A stretch of 64,000 nt of DNA from positions 124,001-188,000 of the forward strand of contig NZ_FRBL01000008.1 of the NCBI RefSeq assembly GCF_900142605.1. Direction: 5' to 3'. Each line of letters starts with the position of its first letter. Positions within the stretch are counted from its first letter, which is position 1. The DNA is from Chitinophaga jiangningensis. GTDB taxonomy: Bacteria > Bacteroidota > Bacteroidia > Chitinophagales > Chitinophagaceae. The position numbers and the translations under genes were made by a program. The notes below the pieces were generated by a model. The model saw only the letters and a list, made by a program, of their open reading frames with translations. It was not told the DNA's origin and did no database searches. Positions 8,366-16,849 of this stretch are shown one piece after another.

Positions 8366-9363
8366 AATAATGTGATTAATTGGTTACCGGTACTCGTACC
8401 GTAATAAGTAATGATCATTTTTTTTACTGCTTCCAGGGAAGCAGCCGTATCTTGCCCGGTAGCCCATCCCTGAATACGAACCGCAGCTGTCAAGGATTTC
8501 AGGGTATGTGGGTTATAAAAAAACATGGGCATCAGGTTATAGATCGCTTTGTTTTTAATGGCGCTGATACCTGCCAGTTCATTTTTAGCATAAAACAAAT
8601 CTGCCGGGTCGTTCCACATCACGATCATATCCGGGTTCCAGCTGATCAGCGTTTCTGCGTTGATGTTAGGCTGATCCACCGGCGCCGTGCATACATTGGT
8701 AACGCCTGCAAATTCCAGGCAGTCGTTCATCATGCTGTTACGCCCGGTGGTAGCGAAAATGCGGCCGTTGGCCCAGGAGAAATAGGCTTTCTTTTTTTCT
8801 GCTAAAGCAGAAGCGGCAGATTGCATGGTATCAAATTGCTGTTTGGTGTAAGCTATCAGCTCGCCGGCTCTATTACTGGCTCCAGTTAGTAATCCCACAT
8901 CTTCCAGTTCTTTCAATACCTGTTCATACTTTTCCGACGATGCCAGGTATACCGCAATACCCATGGCCTGCAAGCTCTGGATGCTGCCTGCACTCATGTG
9001 CTGCGCTATCACGAGATCGGGCCGGAGTGCAAGTATGCTTTCCAGGTTAGCGGTTTCATTGGTGCCCGGTGTAGCCAGACTTTTATGCTTCACCCGTTCA
9101 TCGATGAGGCTGTAAGGCACAAATAATTGCGGATCTGTATACGTTTCAGCGGGTATCCCCACCAGTTTATGCTGCATCTGTAGCATGTAAATAGCGTCCA
9201 CCATGGGATCGAACAGACATACAATTTTTTCCGCCGGCTTTTGTAACGCGACTTTATTTCCCCGTACATCCGTTACCGTGATAGCTGCTGCTTCAGGCGA
9301 ATGCTGGCTGCTGTTACATGCAGAGAGGTACAGGCCCATTAATAAAACAAATATTATTCTCAT
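8362..9363 (-). CDS. Metal-chelate ABC substrate-binding lipoprotein (FepB/BtuF-like)
   Basis: The 333-residue protein begins with a lipoprotein signal ending LSAC (Cys16). The mature part has the TroA/FepB-type fold: DVRGNKVALQKPAEKIVCL, the LALRPDLVIAQ segment, and a second lobe with WNPDMIVMW and IKNKAIYNLMP. The long inter-lobe helix typical of class III binding proteins is around residues 160-200. It lies 9 bases downstream of the TonB receptor gene and overlaps the methyltransferase start. The family includes siderophore, heme, cobalamin and nickel-chelate (CeuE-like) binders, so the ligand is open. Confidence 0.9.
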   Translation of the reverse strand: MRIIFVLLMGLYLSACNSSQHSPEAAAITVTDVRGNKVALQKPAEKIVCLFDPMVDAIYMLQMQHKLVGIPAETYTDPQLFVPYSLIDERVKHKSLATPGTNETANLESILALRPDLVIAQHMSAGSIQSLQAMGIAVYLASSEKYEQVLKELEDVGLLTGASNRAGELIAYTKQQFDTMQSAASALAEKKKAYFSWANGRIFATTGRNSMMNDCLEFAGVTNVCTAPVDQPNINAETLISWNPDMIVMWNDPADLFYAKNELAGISAIKNKAIYNLMPMFFYNPHTLKSLTAAVRIQGWATGQDTAASLEAVKKMIITYYGTSTGNQLITLL

Positions 9364-9372
9364 GAGATCAGG

Positions 9373-11523
9373 TTAAATGTTAACGGTAAGGGCACAACGA
9401 AAATTACGCGGAGCCGTTTGCACCCAGTAGTACATGTCGTTCCGCTTCCAGGCGGTGCTGTACAAATGCTCATCCAGGAGATTGTTGACAATCACGTTGA
9501 TGCTAAATTTCTTCCTGGTGTAAGAGATACCGGCATCCAGCCGGAAGAAATCTTTCAGCGGTTCCTCATTGGTAGTGGTAAAGCGCTCCGCGCGGCCAGC
9601 CAGGTACTGATACCCTGCGGACACAGCGAACCCGGGCAACTTCGGTATTGGCAGGGCATAGTTCACCCAGGTATTCTGAATATGCTTTACCCGGTTGGGA
9701 GTGGCCATACCTACCATCTCCGGGTTTTTCTCATCTTTGGTAATATTCGATTCGGTAAAAGCGTAATTCACCACTATGTTCAGCCCCTTGGTGATCCGGC
9801 CCCTTACGTCCAGCTCTACCCCTTCTGACCTGTTTTCTCCCGTTTGATAAATAGCATTGGACACCGGGTCCCGAAGGATAGTACGCTGCCGGTAAATCTG
9901 GTAAACAGATAAAGTAGTATTCCAGGTACCATCGTACCAATCCTTTTTGATCCCCGCCTCGTAGCTCTTGCCTGTCAATGGTTTCAGGGGGCTACCATCA
10001 TAAGCCACGCCCGCCTGTGGCAAATACGAATGGTCATATAACGCATACACGCTCATGGCAGGTAACAGCATATAGTTAAGGCCAACACGCGGCGTCACCA
10101 CGAAATCGCTGGCAACAGTTTTAGTGCCGTACTGGTTAAAATCGGCGTTGGACTGCGTCATGCGTAAACCTGCATTCAACTTCAGTTTATCCGTTAACGA
10201 TACTTCATCCATCACATAGGCGGAGAAATAATATAACCGGCCTTTTGTTTTATTTTTTTCTCCGGAGATGTCATTTTCAGATTCGAACGAGCCACCGATC
10301 CCATTGTTATTAATCACCTGGCTGTATACGGGATTTGAAATACTCAGGGGATATATGGTGCTGGCAGTTTCCCATGTATCAGTGGTGTTATTTCTTTTAT
10401 CATTGAAATCTATTCCACCCGTAATAGCATGTTTGATCGCGCCGGTATTAAATTTACCCTGGATATAAGTTTGCACTGAAAAAGTATTATACCCTACCCC
10501 GTCGTACACATAATACCTGTTTAGGATATCAGGGTTATGATTATTTTTTCCATACACCCAAAAGATGCTCCCATTATATTCATTATTGATATTACTGATG
10601 CGGGAGGTCAGGTGCCAGTTATCATTAAACCGGTGTGCTGCCGTAAAGAAAACATTATGATCCTTTGCCCGGTAAGGTTTGGTATTGGGATCGGATATTG
10701 AAAAATTCCGTGGCAGGGTACCATAACCATACGGGGAGATCTGGGCTTCGCTCAGTAACATATAATTCATACCCTGATAGATATATTCGAGGGTAAAGGA
10801 TGTTTTATTACCGGCCAGGTATTTTACGGCGGGTGCAATCAACAGACGGGTACCATTATCGAATTGCAGAAACCCTTTTGTACTCATGCCCATGAGGTTA
10901 AAACGGTATTGCCACTTTCCCTTTTCGTCCAACACGCCGCCCAGGTCAGCCTCAGCGCGGAAAAGGTCATAGCTGCCGGACATCATTTTAATAGTATTCT
11001 TTTTAATACCTGTCGGTTTTTTAGTGACGATATTATAGGAGCCGGCAGGATCACTCAGTGCCGTCATAAAACCTGCGGGGCCTTTCACAAATTCAATTGT
11101 TTCGATCATAGCGGCATCATCACCCAGTGGACCTTTTATTAATGGACGCAGGTCCACCCCGTTGCGTTGCGCATTGATGTATCCGCCGCGGGCATATATA
11201 TCCGGTGATACTGCGTTATGTAATTCTTCGCGCATGGTACCGCTCACATTGCGGGTAACACTTTCAATTAAATTATATACCACCTGATCTTTCAGCACTT
11301 CCGAACTGATAATTTGTATGTTCTGTGGTGTTTCTATCAAGGGTGATTGCAGGCGTAAACCGGAAGATATTTTGCTAAGATTATATTTCTTATAGTATTT
11401 ACTGGTCACTGTATGTTCATCCAGCATGCGCACTTTTAACGTGTCAGTTGATGCTGTTTCCTGTGCAGCAGCATGCAGGCCGGAAAAGGCCAATGCCGCC
11501 AGGGACAAAGTTCTCCTAAGCAT
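9373..11523 (-). CDS. TonB-dependent siderophore-type outer-membrane receptor
   Basis: From the ATG at 11523 the protein begins MLRRTLSLAALAFSGLHAAAQ, a signal peptide, and runs to about 716 residues. A frame extension up to 11577 adds only a poor leader. The plug domain contains TPQNIQIISSEVLKDQ, YARGGYINAQRNGVDLRP and FVKGPAGFMTALSDPAGSYNIVTK in separate stretches. The barrel ends with INVIVNNLLDEHLY and a terminal aromatic-rich strand, as in FecA/FhuA-like receptors. It lacks the SusC-type N-terminal carboxypeptidase-regulatory domain seen in the other receptor of this window. It heads the importer operon and is divergent from the urease side. The cargo may be a ferric siderophore or a nickel chelate. 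Confidence 0.92.
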   Translation of the reverse strand: MLRRTLSLAALAFSGLHAAAQETASTDTLKVRMLDEHTVTSKYYKKYNLSKISSGLRLQSPLIETPQNIQIISSEVLKDQVVYNLIESVTRNVSGTMREELHNAVSPDIYARGGYINAQRNGVDLRPLIKGPLGDDAAMIETIEFVKGPAGFMTALSDPAGSYNIVTKKPTGIKKNTIKMMSGSYDLFRAEADLGGVLDEKGKWQYRFNLMGMSTKGFLQFDNGTRLLIAPAVKYLAGNKTSFTLEYIYQGMNYMLLSEAQISPYGYGTLPRNFSISDPNTKPYRAKDHNVFFTAAHRFNDNWHLTSRISNINNEYNGSIFWVYGKNNHNPDILNRYYVYDGVGYNTFSVQTYIQGKFNTGAIKHAITGGIDFNDKRNNTTDTWETASTIYPLSISNPVYSQVINNNGIGGSFESENDISGEKNKTKGRLYYFSAYVMDEVSLTDKLKLNAGLRMTQSNADFNQYGTKTVASDFVVTPRVGLNYMLLPAMSVYALYDHSYLPQAGVAYDGSPLKPLTGKSYEAGIKKDWYDGTWNTTLSVYQIYRQRTILRDPVSNAIYQTGENRSEGVELDVRGRITKGLNIVVNYAFTESNITKDEKNPEMVGMATPNRVKHIQNTWVNYALPIPKLPGFAVSAGYQYLAGRAERFTTTNEEPLKDFFRLDAGISYTRKKFSINVIVNNLLDEHLYSTAWKRNDMYYWVQTAPRNFRCALTVNI

Positions 11524-11619
11524 ATCGAAAAATAAATGGATAAATAAAATTGGCATTTGCAGAAGTCCGCGAGTCAACGGAGTGTAGCCATGTGCGCTAG
11601 TAGAAGTAGCAAGAATTTT

Positions 11620-11644
11620 ATTTTCGTGACACGAAGGTCGTGTA
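11620..11644. promoter_or_regulatory. Candidate operator: palindrome between importer and urease side
   Basis: The divergent region holds a perfect 13-bp palindrome, TTCGTGACACGAA (11623-11635). The wider pattern ATTTTCGT, then CGAA, three bases, then CGTGTA, recurs 5' of ureA at 12171-12199 with four extra bases in the first spacer. Sites shared by the two sides of a nickel locus could be NikR targets. The pattern does not match the E. coli NikR consensus (GTATGA/TCATAC arms), so this is tentative. Confidence 0.3.
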
Positions 11645-11733
11645 TTTTATGAGAACAAAAAATGTGATGCAGAAAAAAAATTAGAACGATATGTTAAAAG
11701 ATCGATAACAATGCACAAATATTTTTACAACCT

Positions 11734-11764
11734 ATTGTTGTTTAATAACTTTTTCCTACTTTCG
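11734..11764 (+). promoter_or_regulatory. Candidate Bacteroidota-type promoter for the gene at 11792
   Basis: An ATTG at 11734 and TACTTTCG at 11757-11764 are 19 bases apart. This is close to the Bacteroides consensus (TTTG, about 19-21 bases, TAnnTTTG) with one mismatch in each box. Transcription would begin near 11770, which favours the ATG at 11792 over the one at 11711. Confidence 0.4.
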
Positions 11765-11791
11765 CCGCAATTCATACGCAGTCATACTTCT

Positions 11792-12160
11792 ATGCGGTTG
11801 CCAAAACAGACATATCAATTTATCCGCCGACTTTCTGCCATCCTCTCCATGCTGTTATTCACATGGGTGACTGTTAGTATGCCCGATATTTTAATCAAAC
11901 AGGCAGAGCATAAAAAAACATATACTATTACCAAGGACACCACGGATGATGCTTACTCCAGCCTCAACGAAGAGCGCAATGGCCTCAACGAAGAACGGGT
12001 GGAAGAAGATACGCCGCTTTCTGAATTTCTAGTAGACAGGAAAGATCCTGTTACCATTATCCTTGAGCCAATTCAGCATGTTATGGGAGAAGATACCTTC
12101 TATTTAAATAACCACTCCCTTGAACTGATTACCCCGCCTCCGGAACGCCAGCTAATCTAA
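11792..12160 (+). CDS. Small membrane-anchored protein, unknown function, 5' of urease genes
   Basis: From the ATG at 11792 the protein is 122 residues: a short basic start, one hydrophobic segment (LSAILSMLLFTWVTVSMP) and an acidic, hydrophilic remainder. The latter includes a near-repeat, SSLNEERNGLNEERVEE. An upstream in-frame ATG at 11711 exists, but a promoter-like motif lies between the two starts, so I prefer 11792. I recognise no family. Its position between the TonB/ABC importer and ureA, in the urease direction, makes a part in metal uptake or regulation possible, but there is no direct evidence for this. Confidence 0.5.
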   Translation: MRLPKQTYQFIRRLSAILSMLLFTWVTVSMPDILIKQAEHKKTYTITKDTTDDAYSSLNEERNGLNEERVEEDTPLSEFLVDRKDPVTIILEPIQHVMGEDTFYLNNHSLELITPPPERQLI

Positions 12161-12170
12161 GCCTGCTTTT

Positions 12171-12199
12171 ATTTTCGTTGCAATTGCGAATAACGTGTA
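12171..12199. promoter_or_regulatory. Candidate operator 5' of ureA, resembling site at 11620
   Basis: This site reads ATTTTCGT, eight bases, CGAA, three bases, CGTGTA. The outer blocks are identical to those at 11620-11644, and TTCG and CGAA form inverted half-sites around a nine-base centre. It lies about 235 bases 5' of ureA. The remaining 273-base gap before ureA shows no clear Bacteroidota promoter. The shared pattern may mark a common regulator, perhaps NikR, but could be chance. Confidence 0.25.
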
Positions 12200-12433
12200 G
12201 AAGACGTTGTTCCGTCCAACTATTGTCTATTATTTCTCTTTTTTATTACCAACAGCGTTTGATGATGCAGTCCACATAAGGCTGTTACCTGTTGCATTTA
12301 TTATCATGTCCGTGATGGGCCACGTGTAAAAGCGTTGCCAGTTCAGCCTCGTTTGGCTGTCCCTGTCCTACCTGTGTCCTGCTACATAGGATTAGCACAA
12401 CAGAATATTCAATCATAACAAAATACAATTACT

Positions 12434-12739
12434 ATGCATCTAACCACCCGGGAAATTGAGAAGCTGTTATTACACCAGGCAGGAGAGCTTGCTGCCAAAC
12501 GGCTAAAGCGCGGGGTGAAATTAAACTACCCGGAATGTATTGCTTACATCTCCAGTGAAATTATGGAACAGGCCAGGGATGGCAAAAAATCGGTGGCGGA
12601 ACTGATGGAATGGGGCACCAAATTATTGTCCAGAAGTCAGGTCATGGAAGGCGTTCCGGAAATGATACACGACATCCAGATTGAAGCGCTGTTTCCGGAT
12701 GGAAACAAACTGGTCACCGTGCACGACCCGATCCGATAA
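12434..12739 (+). CDS. ureA: Urease gamma subunit
   Basis: The 101-residue protein matches the bacterial urease gamma subunit over its whole length. It starts MHLTTREIEKLLLHQAGELA, has RLKRGVKLNYPECIAYI, and ends VTVHDPIR, as is typical. With the beta and alpha subunits it forms the (UreABC)3 enzyme that hydrolyses urea to ammonia and carbamate. It has no signal peptide, which matters because the alpha subunit seems to have one. It is the first gene of the urease array; ureB follows after a few bases. Confidence 0.97.
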   Translation: MHLTTREIEKLLLHQAGELAAKRLKRGVKLNYPECIAYISSEIMEQARDGKKSVAELMEWGTKLLSRSQVMEGVPEMIHDIQIEALFPDGNKLVTVHDPIR

Positions 12740-12772
12740 CATCAATTGCTAAACCTGTTAAACGAAACTATA

Positions 12773-13144
12773 ATGGTACCCGGAGAACTCATTCTGAAAA
12801 AAGAAGATATTATCTGCAATGCAAAAAAGAATACGGTGAGAATAGAAGTAAAAAATACGGGCGACCGTCCTATCCAGGTCGGTTCTCATTTTCACTTTTT
12901 TGAAGTAAACAAAGCGCTGGATTTCGACAGAAACCGTTCCTTCGGCATGCGACTCAACATCCCCGCCAGTACAGCAGTACGCTTTGAACCGGGAGAAAAA
13001 AAGATGGTGATCCTCGTGGAATACGGTGGCAAGAAAAATATCCATGGGTTCAACAATCTCACAGATGGTAATGCTGCCAGCAACACGGTTAAAACAGAAG
13101 CCATCGCCAAAGCGAAGAAGAACAATTTCAAAGGCGCCAAATAA
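12773..13144 (+). CDS. ureB: Urease beta subunit
   Basis: From ATG 12773 the protein begins MVPGELILKKEDI, the usual beta-subunit start, giving 123 residues. The frame can be extended to a TTG at 12746, but homology favours the ATG. Conserved segments include VKNTGDRPIQVGSHFHFFEVN, in which the family's SHFHF is intact, and LDFDRNRSFGMRLNIPA. There is no signal peptide. The C-terminal 20 residues are Lys/Ala rich. It sits between ureA and ureC in the same order as in classic three-subunit ureases. Confidence 0.97.
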   Translation: MVPGELILKKEDIICNAKKNTVRIEVKNTGDRPIQVGSHFHFFEVNKALDFDRNRSFGMRLNIPASTAVRFEPGEKKMVILVEYGGKKNIHGFNNLTDGNAASNTVKTEAIAKAKKNNFKGAK

Positions 13145-13187
13145 GCTGCTGCGTTGAAATATTTCATTATGCATTAAATCAAAAAAC

Positions 13188-13295
13188 ATGTCCGACAATA
13201 AAGAAAAAAAAGGCTGGAACAGACGGGAATGGATCAAGATTGTGGGGGTAACCACCGCCGGATTAACGGTGATGGGCCTGAACAAAGCCTTTGCA
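13188..13295 (+). other. Predicted Tat signal peptide coding segment of ureC
   Basis: Residues 1-36 read as a charged start, twin arginines (NRREWIK against the consensus S/T-R-R-x-F-L-K), a weakly hydrophobic core, and an AxA-type end (AFA before Gln37). The conserved urease core starts only near residue 48. Confidence 0.7.
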
Positions 13296-15044
13296 CAGAA
13301 CAGTAATGAAGTAAGATTTGAGAACGGTAACTTATATATCAAACGCGAGAAATATGCTTCTCTCTTTGGCCCTACTACCGGCGACAGAATGCGCCTGGCC
13401 GATACAGAGCTGTTTATTGAGATAGAAAAGGATTACCAGGTGTATGGGGAAGAAAATAAATTCGGCGGTGGTAAAACCGTTCGTGACGGGATGGGACAAT
13501 CCACTTCCACGATGGACAAAGACGCACTGGACCTCTGTATCCTCGGTGCTATCATCATCGATCACTGGGGTATTGTAAAAGCAGATATAGGTGTGAAAGA
13601 CGGTAAAATCAAAGCCATCGGTAAAGCCGGTAACCCTGATACACAGGATGGTGTTACCCCGGGTATGATCATCGGCCCCGGTACGGAAGTACACGGCGGC
13701 TGGGGCTATATTGTTACCCCTGGCGGTATCGATACGCACATCCACTTCATCTGCCCTGAAATCATTGACACAGCACTGTATAGTGGCCTTACCACGCTGA
13801 TTGGCGGCGGCGCCGGACCAAACGATGGCACCCTGGCCACTACCGTTACCTCCGGTAAATTCTTCATGGAAAAGATGCTGCAGGCCTCAGAGGAACTGCC
13901 TATCAACGTAGGCTTCTTTGGTAAGGGTAACGTATCCAACGAAGAAGCACAGGCGGAAATGATCAGGGCGGGAGCCCTGGGTATGAAAGTGCATGAGGAC
14001 TGGGGAGCCACGCCATCCACCATTGATATGGCACTGCGTGTAGCCGACAAATACGATACACAGGTAGCCATTCACACGGATACCTTAAACGAAGCAGGCT
14101 ACCTCGAAGATACCATTAAGGCGATCAACGGAAGAGTGATCCATACTTTCCATACAGAAGGTGCCGGCGGCGGACACGCACCGGACATCATCCAGATTGC
14201 AATGTTCCCGAACATCCTCCCATCTTCTACCAATCCTACCAAGCCCTATACCTATAATACCGTGGCAGAACACGTGGACATGCTGATGGTTTGCCACCAC
14301 CTCAGCCCTGAAATCAAGGAAGACGTGGCCTTTGCCGATTCCCGTATCCGCCCTTCCACTATTGCTGCGGAAGACGTGCTGCATGACCTGGGCGTAATCA
14401 GTATGATGAGCTCCGACTCGCAGGCGATGGGTCGCGTGGGTGAAGTGATCACCCGCACCTGGCAAACGGCGCATAAAATGAAAGTACAGCGCGGCGCTCT
14501 ACCGGAGGACAACAAGCAGGGCCACGACAACTTCAGGGTGAAAAGATACATGGCCAAATACACCATCAACCCGGCGAAAGCGCATGGTATCGATGAGTAT
14601 GTAGGATCTATTGAGCCAGGCAAAATTGCCGACATGGTGATCTGGCGCCCTGAATTCTTTGGTATTAAACCGGAGATGATTTACAAATCAGGTATGATCG
14701 TGGCGTCGAAAATGGGTGACCCTAACGCGTCTATCCCTACGCCACAGCCGGTGCTGTACCGTAAAATGTATGGTGCCTATGGTGGCGCAACGGCCCAAAC
14801 GAGCTACAATTTCGTTTCCAAAATATCCATAGAATCCGGCAACATCGCCAAACTTGGCCTGAAAAAGAAATCGCTGCCGGTGAAAGGATGCCGCACGGTG
14901 GGCAAGAAAGACATGATTCACAACAGTGCCATGCCTAAACTGGAGGTAGATCCGGAAACATATGTAGTAAAAGTAGACGGCAAAGTAGCCACCTGCGAGC
15001 CTTTGAAAGTATTACCACTGGCACAGCGTTACCTGCTGTTCTAA
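13188..15044 (+). CDS. ureC: Urease alpha subunit with N-terminal Tat-like signal
   Basis: This is the nickel-containing catalytic subunit, 618 residues against about 567 in Klebsiella. The active-site residues are intact: His184 and His186 (THIHF), the lysine that is carbamylated, Lys267 (MKVHEDWGA), later HTDTLNE and HTFHTEGAGGGH, and the flap region MVCHHLSPEI. Numbering is shifted by 50 from Klebsiella (134, 136, 217). The first 47 residues are an extension: NRREWIK at 11-17, a mild hydrophobic run IVGVTTAGLTVMGL, and a likely cleavage site after AFA (residue 36). This is a good twin-arginine signal. The subunit may therefore be exported folded, perhaps carrying UreA and UreB along. Its neighbours are all urease and nickel genes. 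Confidence 0.97.
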   Translation: MSDNKEKKGWNRREWIKIVGVTTAGLTVMGLNKAFAQNSNEVRFENGNLYIKREKYASLFGPTTGDRMRLADTELFIEIEKDYQVYGEENKFGGGKTVRDGMGQSTSTMDKDALDLCILGAIIIDHWGIVKADIGVKDGKIKAIGKAGNPDTQDGVTPGMIIGPGTEVHGGWGYIVTPGGIDTHIHFICPEIIDTALYSGLTTLIGGGAGPNDGTLATTVTSGKFFMEKMLQASEELPINVGFFGKGNVSNEEAQAEMIRAGALGMKVHEDWGATPSTIDMALRVADKYDTQVAIHTDTLNEAGYLEDTIKAINGRVIHTFHTEGAGGGHAPDIIQIAMFPNILPSSTNPTKPYTYNTVAEHVDMLMVCHHLSPEIKEDVAFADSRIRPSTIAAEDVLHDLGVISMMSSDSQAMGRVGEVITRTWQTAHKMKVQRGALPEDNKQGHDNFRVKRYMAKYTINPAKAHGIDEYVGSIEPGKIADMVIWRPEFFGIKPEMIYKSGMIVASKMGDPNASIPTPQPVLYRKMYGAYGGATAQTSYNFVSKISIESGNIAKLGLKKKSLPVKGCRTVGKKDMIHNSAMPKLEVDPETYVVKVDGKVATCEPLKVLPLAQRYLLF

Positions 15045-15056
15045 AAAAATATAGCG

Positions 15057-15518
15057 ATGATCATTATTGAAGCAGTGTTGAATAGTCCGGCTACCGGAAA
15101 CAGAACCAGAGACGTTTTTGAAATTGAATGGTACGAAACTGCCAAAACAATAATCAGGCGCCCTACCCTGTCAGGGATGGAAATAGTGATCAGGAAACAC
15201 AATCGCGTTCCGCTGGCCGATGGCGACATCCTTTGGATGGACGACGAGAAATACATTGAGCTGGTGATAAAACCCTGCGAGTGTATTGTGTTTACACCAA
15301 AAACGCTGAAAGAAATGGGGATTATTTGTTTTGAGATCGGCAACAAACATATCCCCATTTACATCGACGATGCAAACAATGTAAGTGTGGCGTATGAGTC
15401 GCCCCTGTACATGCAGTTACTGAGAGCCGGTTATGAGCCCCGCATTGAAGCGCGCAAGTTATTGCAGACGCACATGCTAAGGGCTCATGGCCATGGCCAT
15501 AACGATGCAAATAATTAA
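15057..15518 (+). CDS. ureE: Urease accessory protein, nickel chaperone
   Basis: The 153-residue protein has the UreE two-domain layout: a peptide-binding N-terminal part (RPTLSGMEIVIRKHNRVPLADGD) and a metal-binding C-terminal part. The latter includes FEIGNKHIPIYID, the conserved GNKHIP-like stretch of the family, and YMQLLRAGYEPRIE. It ends in a short His-containing tail (AHGHGHNDANN), like the nickel-binding tails of many UreE proteins. UreE passes nickel to the UreDFG-apo-urease complex. It is 12 bases after ureC and 3 bases before ureF. Confidence 0.95.
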   Translation: MIIIEAVLNSPATGNRTRDVFEIEWYETAKTIIRRPTLSGMEIVIRKHNRVPLADGDILWMDDEKYIELVIKPCECIVFTPKTLKEMGIICFEIGNKHIPIYIDDANNVSVAYESPLYMQLLRAGYEPRIEARKLLQTHMLRAHGHGHNDANN

Positions 15519-15521
15519 CGT

Positions 15522-16208
15522 ATGCAGAAACTATTAACACTGTTGCAGGTAAACGATTCCATGTTTCCCATCGGCAGCTTTACGCATTCCTATGGGCTGG
15601 AATCCTACGTGAACGCGGGGATTGTACATGATAATGCTTCTGCTGCTGAATATGCCCGCACCATGCTCGAGCACAGCATCTACTACAACGATGCCGCCTT
15701 CCTGTACAAAACACTGGCCCTGGCCGGCGGCAAAAAAGGATGGGATCAGCTAACGGAGCTGGATACACTGGTGACCGCATTAAAGGCTCCCTATGAAATC
15801 AGGGATGCCAGTAAAAAGCTGGCCATCCGCTTCCTGAAACTGGCCAATGAACTGAAGGTATATCCCATCTGCAAAAAGTACGCGGAAGCCATCCAGACGG
15901 AGGCACTGCACGGGCATTACGCCATCGCCTTTGGCTTATACGTAAAGGCGGCAGGCATCACTACGGAGGATGCGCTAAGTGCATTTTACTACAATACGCT
16001 GAACGGTATCATCACCAATTGTGCTAAAACGGTGCCTATCAGTCAAACCGCAGGACAGAAGATTCTGTTCCTGCTGCAGCCGGTAATTACCAAGCTGGTG
16101 AACAAACAAAAAGACATGGACGAGCAGCAGCTGGGCTTGTGCTGTATAGGTCAGGAAATAAAGTGTATGCAACACGAAAAACTGTATACCCGCATTTACA
16201 TCTCCTGA
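15522..16208 (+). CDS. ureF: Urease accessory protein UreF
   Basis: The 228-residue, mostly helical protein begins MQKLLTLLQVNDSMFPIGSFTHSYGLESYV, with the family's conserved FPIGSFTHSYGLE. It also has HGHYAIAFGLYVKAAGI near the middle. UreF bridges UreD and UreG and acts in the GTP-dependent activation of urease. It is a cytoplasmic protein with no signal. It follows ureE at 3 bases and precedes ureG, all in one direction. Confidence 0.95.
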   Translation: MQKLLTLLQVNDSMFPIGSFTHSYGLESYVNAGIVHDNASAAEYARTMLEHSIYYNDAAFLYKTLALAGGKKGWDQLTELDTLVTALKAPYEIRDASKKLAIRFLKLANELKVYPICKKYAEAIQTEALHGHYAIAFGLYVKAAGITTEDALSAFYYNTLNGIITNCAKTVPISQTAGQKILFLLQPVITKLVNKQKDMDEQQLGLCCIGQEIKCMQHEKLYTRIYIS

Positions 16209-16233
16209 TCCTCAAACTTTAAATTCTTGTGAA

Positions 16234-16839
16234 ATGAAATATGTAAAAATAGGGGTAGCCGGCCCCGTAGGTTCCGGAAAAACAGCTTTGATCGAAGCAC
16301 TCACACGTGTAATGAGCGATGACTACAGCATTTGCGTAGTTACCAATGATATATATACGAAAGAAGATGCGCAGTTCATGATTAAAAACTCCAAACTGCC
16401 TGCGGAAAGAATCCGCGGTGTGGAAACCGGCGGATGCCCGCATACGGCTATCCGGGAGGATGCTTCCATGAACCTGGAAGCAGTGGAAGAACTGGTAAAG
16501 CTGCATCCTGATACGCAGATTGTATTTATTGAAAGCGGGGGCGATAACCTGGCAGCAACGTTTAGTCCTGATCTGGCTGATGTAACCATTTTCGTAATCG
16601 ACGTGGCGGAGGGAGAGAAAATACCTCGCAAAGGCGGCCCTGGTATTACCCGCTCGGATCTGCTGCTGATCAACAAAATAGACCTCGCACCTTACGTAGG
16701 CGCCAGCCTGGAAGTAATGGAAAGGGACGCCAAAAAAATGCGCGGAGAAAAACCTTTCCTGAAAACAAACATCCGTGAAAAGCAGGGACTGAACGATGTG
16801 ATTAGCTGGATTAAGAAATACGCATTACTCGAAGCATAA
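16234..16839 (+). CDS. ureG: Urease accessory GTPase UreG
   Basis: The 201-residue protein is a SIMIBI-class GTPase. It has the P-loop GPVGSGKT (10-17), the nickel-binding CPH motif in ETGGCPHTAIRED (Cys68 and His70), ESGGDNLAATFSP and the base-recognition loop INKIDLAP. The CPH motif allows nickel-bound dimer formation. With UreD and UreF it loads nickel into UreC during GTP hydrolysis. The N-terminus has no long His-rich tail. It is 25 bases after ureF. Confidence 0.97.
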   Translation: MKYVKIGVAGPVGSGKTALIEALTRVMSDDYSICVVTNDIYTKEDAQFMIKNSKLPAERIRGVETGGCPHTAIREDASMNLEAVEELVKLHPDTQIVFIESGGDNLAATFSPDLADVTIFVIDVAEGEKIPRKGGPGITRSDLLLINKIDLAPYVGASLEVMERDAKKMRGEKPFLKTNIREKQGLNDVISWIKKYALLEA

Positions 16840-16849
16840 TATATAGCCA

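Noticed and set aside
5896..11523. Firm assignment of the importer to iron
   Set aside because: The protein families cover iron, heme, cobalamin and nickel chelates; I saw no clear Fur box, and the neighbours are nickel genes.
12161..12433. Possible E. coli-type NikR box before ureA
   Set aside because: The GTATGA/TCATAC arms are not present; only the weaker shared motif was kept.
12758..13342. Long open frame on the (-) strand across ureB and the start of ureC
   Set aside because: It overlaps well-conserved urease genes in antisense and shows no family features.
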